The notes beneath the pieces are model-generated. The model made no database searches and was not told the origin of the DNA. It saw only the letters and a list, made by a program, of their open reading frames with translations. This document shows, in pieces, positions 47,646 to 49,826 of a DNA stretch of 49,826 bases. The position numbers were made by a program, and so were the translations under genes. Source of the stretch: an uncultured Flavobacteriales bacterium (GTDB lineage Bacteria; Bacteroidota; Bacteroidia; Flavobacteriales_E; Vicingaceae); contig CAJWVX010000006.1 of NCBI GenBank assembly GCA_913048175.1, positions 1 to 49,826 on the forward strand, in the 5' to 3' direction. How positions within the stretch are numbered: position 1 is the first letter of the stretch; every line of letters begins with the position of its first letter.

Positions 47646-49826
47646 ATGAAAACATCAAAACTAGCTAGTCTAATAATAATAGCGCTATCTTTTTTACTTT
47701 TTAACAACGCTTTTGCCCAATATGAAATTGATCAGCAGGGTACTGTTAATGATTGTTCTGCCAATTTTTGGCATAGCGATAGTAACAGTAATTATTTAGA
47801 CAATGAAACTTATATAATGACTATTTGTTCTGATGGATCAGGAAATTCATTAAATATTGGGTTTGGATCTCTATTTGACATTGACCCTTCAGACACATTG
47901 TTTGTTTATGATGGTGCTACAGTAGGATCCCCTTTAATCGGTGCTTACAACAACGACAGTATTTTAACTGGTATTTCAACTCAAACTTCTGGAGATGGGT
48001 GTTTAACTTTTAAATTTGTTTCTGATGGTGCTTTAACTGGTGCTGGCTGGAAAGGAATTGTTAATTGTTTAACAATTTGTCAACCAGTTGATGCAATAAT
48101 TAGCACAACTCCTACAGCTACGAATTATGGACCTGATTCAAATTACACCAATATTTGTGTAGGTGATGTTGTTCAGTTTTCCGTTGCAGGAACTTATCCT
48201 GATATAACAGCCAATGCTGGTAGTTACCTTCAGAATGATGCCAACACCACTTTCGATTGGGAATTTGGAAACGGCTCAGTAGATACTGGAACAAACGTGA
48301 ACTCAACATATGCAAACGAACAAGGGTATTTAGTACTATTAACTATCACAGACACAAATGGTTGTGTAGAAACAGTAAGACATAAAGTAAGAACTGGAAT
48401 TACTCCTGAGTTCGCTAGTGTATTGGCTACACCAGACACCTCATGCTTTGGTGACACCGTGAACCTTTTAGGGGGGTTTACCCAAACGATTGGATTTAAC
48501 TCTACTGTTACAGTAGATACTGGATATGTTTCTGCAGGAGGAATTGTTTCAGGCCAGACTTTTTTACCTGATGGAAATGGTAATTCTTATACAACATCAG
48601 TTAACATTAGTGGATTTAACGGTCAAACTATACAAAATGGAACTGATGTAGCAACTGTTTGTTTAAATATGGAACACTCTTACCTTGGAGATTTAGATAT
48701 GACATTGACCTGTCCAAATGGTACTACTACTATAATTTTAATGGATGGAAATGCTGGTGGTGGTGGTGGAACTTTTTTAGGAGATGCTCTTGACGATGGA
48801 ACTTTAAATGCTGGAGTTGGCATGGACTATTGCTTTGATTTATCAGCTGCATGGGGAACAATGAGTGACGAAAACAATAATAGTAATTGGATTCCTTCAA
48901 CGATATCACCTGGAAATAATATTTTAAACACTGGAAGTTTCCAACCTTTAGAGAGTTATAATAACTTAATTGGCTGTCCTATTGATGGAAACTGGACTGT
49001 TACTATTACAGACAATATTAACTTTGATAATGGTTTTATTTTTGAATGGGGGATACAATTGAACCCCGCAATTACCCCAAATATTGAAGCATATACAGTT
49101 GATATGCTATCAGGAATCTGGTTACCTCATGCTGATATTATTTCTGATTTTGATACTGTGGCAATAGCCTATCCTTCTATTACTGGTGACAATAACTACA
49201 TTTTTCAGGTAACAGATGAGTTTGGTTGTTCATTTGATACAATTGTTACTGTAACATCTTTACCTCAATTAGTAGTAACTACTTTGGATACAACTTTAAA
49301 TTGTGGAGAACAAGTTACTTTACCCCTAGAAATTCAAGGATCTACTGATATTTGTATAGATAATGTTTCTGTTTCGGGTGACGATGATGATGCAGCAACA
49401 GTAGCAACTATTACAAACTTTAGTTGCGTACCTTCAAGTGGTGTAATTTCTGCAATGACATTAGATGCGACTATTGGAGGTTTTTGTGGTGCAACTAGTT
49501 GGTATTCTTATGATATAATTATTAATGGTGTAACCCAATTTACGCAACAATGTGATCAAACCGCTTTAGACCTTACTCCATTTCTACCTATAACATCAGT
49601 ATCAATTGATGCGAATGATGAAGATGCATTTAGCGATAATGTTACGCTTGATTTGACTCTAAATATAACTTACAGTGATTATCCCTATTCTTACTCTTGG
49701 GCTCCATCAAGTTTTTTAAATGACTCAACATTAAGAAACCCTGACGCCTTTCCAATTGAAGACATAGATTATATTGTAACCGTTTTAGATACCAACTTTG
49801 GTTGCTTAGCTTATGATACTGCTTCT
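47646..49826 (+). CDS. Large secreted multidomain protein (CUB-like, PKD-like and proprotein-convertase P-domain-like), truncated by window end
   Basis: MKTSKLASLIIIALSFLLFNNAFAQ signal; SGDGCLTFKFVSDGALTGAGWKGIVNC (CUB-like), NTTFDWEFGNGSVDTGTNVNSTYANEQGYLVLLTITDTNGC (PKD-like), SYLGDLDMTLTCPNGTTTIILMDG...IDGNWTVTITDNINFDNGFIFEWGIQLN (P-domain-like). Appears open to the last base; absent from the ORF track because no stop is in the window. Confidence 0.8.
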   Translation, partial: MKTSKLASLIIIALSFLLFNNAFAQYEIDQQGTVNDCSANFWHSDSNSNYLDNETYIMTICSDGSGNSLNIGFGSLFDIDPSDTLFVYDGATVGSPLIGAYNNDSILTGISTQTSGDGCLTFKFVSDGALTGAGWKGIVNCLTICQPVDAIISTTPTATNYGPDSNYTNICVGDVVQFSVAGTYPDITANAGSYLQNDANTTFDWEFGNGSVDTGTNVNSTYANEQGYLVLLTITDTNGCVETVRHKVRTGITPEFASVLATPDTSCFGDTVNLLGGFTQTIGFNSTVTVDTGYVSAGGIVSGQTFLPDGNGNSYTTSVNISGFNGQTIQNGTDVATVCLNMEHSYLGDLDMTLTCPNGTTTIILMDGNAGGGGGTFLGDALDDGTLNAGVGMDYCFDLSAAWGTMSDENNNSNWIPSTISPGNNILNTGSFQPLESYNNLIGCPIDGNWTVTITDNINFDNGFIFEWGIQLNPAITPNIEAYTVDMLSGIWLPHADIISDFDTVAIAYPSITGDNNYIFQVTDEFGCSFDTIVTVTSLPQLVVTTLDTTLNCGEQVTLPLEIQGSTDICIDNVSVSGDDDDAATVATITNFSCVPSSGVISAMTLDATIGGFCGATSWYSYDIIINGVTQFTQQCDQTALDLTPFLPITSVSIDANDEDAFSDNVTLDLTLNITYSDYPYSYSWAPSSFLNDSTLRNPDAFPIEDIDYIVTVLDTNFGCLAYDTAS

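Noticed and set aside
48118-48457. Two minus-strand ORFs in the C-terminal secreted gene
   Set aside because: Antisense to a continuous secreted-protein frame; no supporting features.
1-49826. Insertion sequences, prophage or conjugative elements
   Set aside because: No transposase, integrase, phage structural or relaxase-like proteins recognised on either strand.

Overview
AT-rich chromosomal window, almost certainly from a marine-type Bacteroidota (Flavobacteriia-like) bacterium. Supporting signs are Bacteroidetes-type TTTG/TAnnTTTG promoters, T9SS sorting domains, a DUF4249/TonB-receptor pair and Omp85-like proteins. The gene order is mostly core-like: lipid kinase, SUI1/eIF1-like factor, beta-propeller histidine kinase, LysM/transglycosylase-SGNH-SGNH-HAD-MBOAT cluster, M28 peptidase, ABC transporter, SDR, two tandem tRNA-Lys, tRNA-His, TonB receptor, ppk1, DUF493, subtilase, endonuclease III, amidohydrolase, DUF819 and a large secreted protein cut by the window end. 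Four things merit a second look. (1) Two tandem, translationally coupled ~1200-aa outer-membrane proteins (22485-29767) carry a degenerate metallophosphoesterase domain, a central region with HipA/FAM20-like kinase signatures (DWDRHEDNW...PKDRDHAF) and a C-terminal Omp85-type barrel. They lie next to a PAP2 phosphatase and polyphosphate kinase. (2) A cyclic-nucleotide-like neighbourhood (32789-38679) contains a membrane class III cyclase, a GAF-like protein, an HD-DUF5706 (Pycsar effector-like) protein and a decayed DUF2652 cyclase-like gene. (3) A bacterial eIF1/SUI1 gene is flanked by two genes that have no ATG/GTG/TTG start and appear to begin with ATT. (4) A tRNA-bounded decay zone (15.8-18.4 kb) holds a duplicated tRNA-Lys cassette, an orphan T9SS sorting-domain relic and another frameshifted relic. 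All calls come from reading the sequence; no database search was run.
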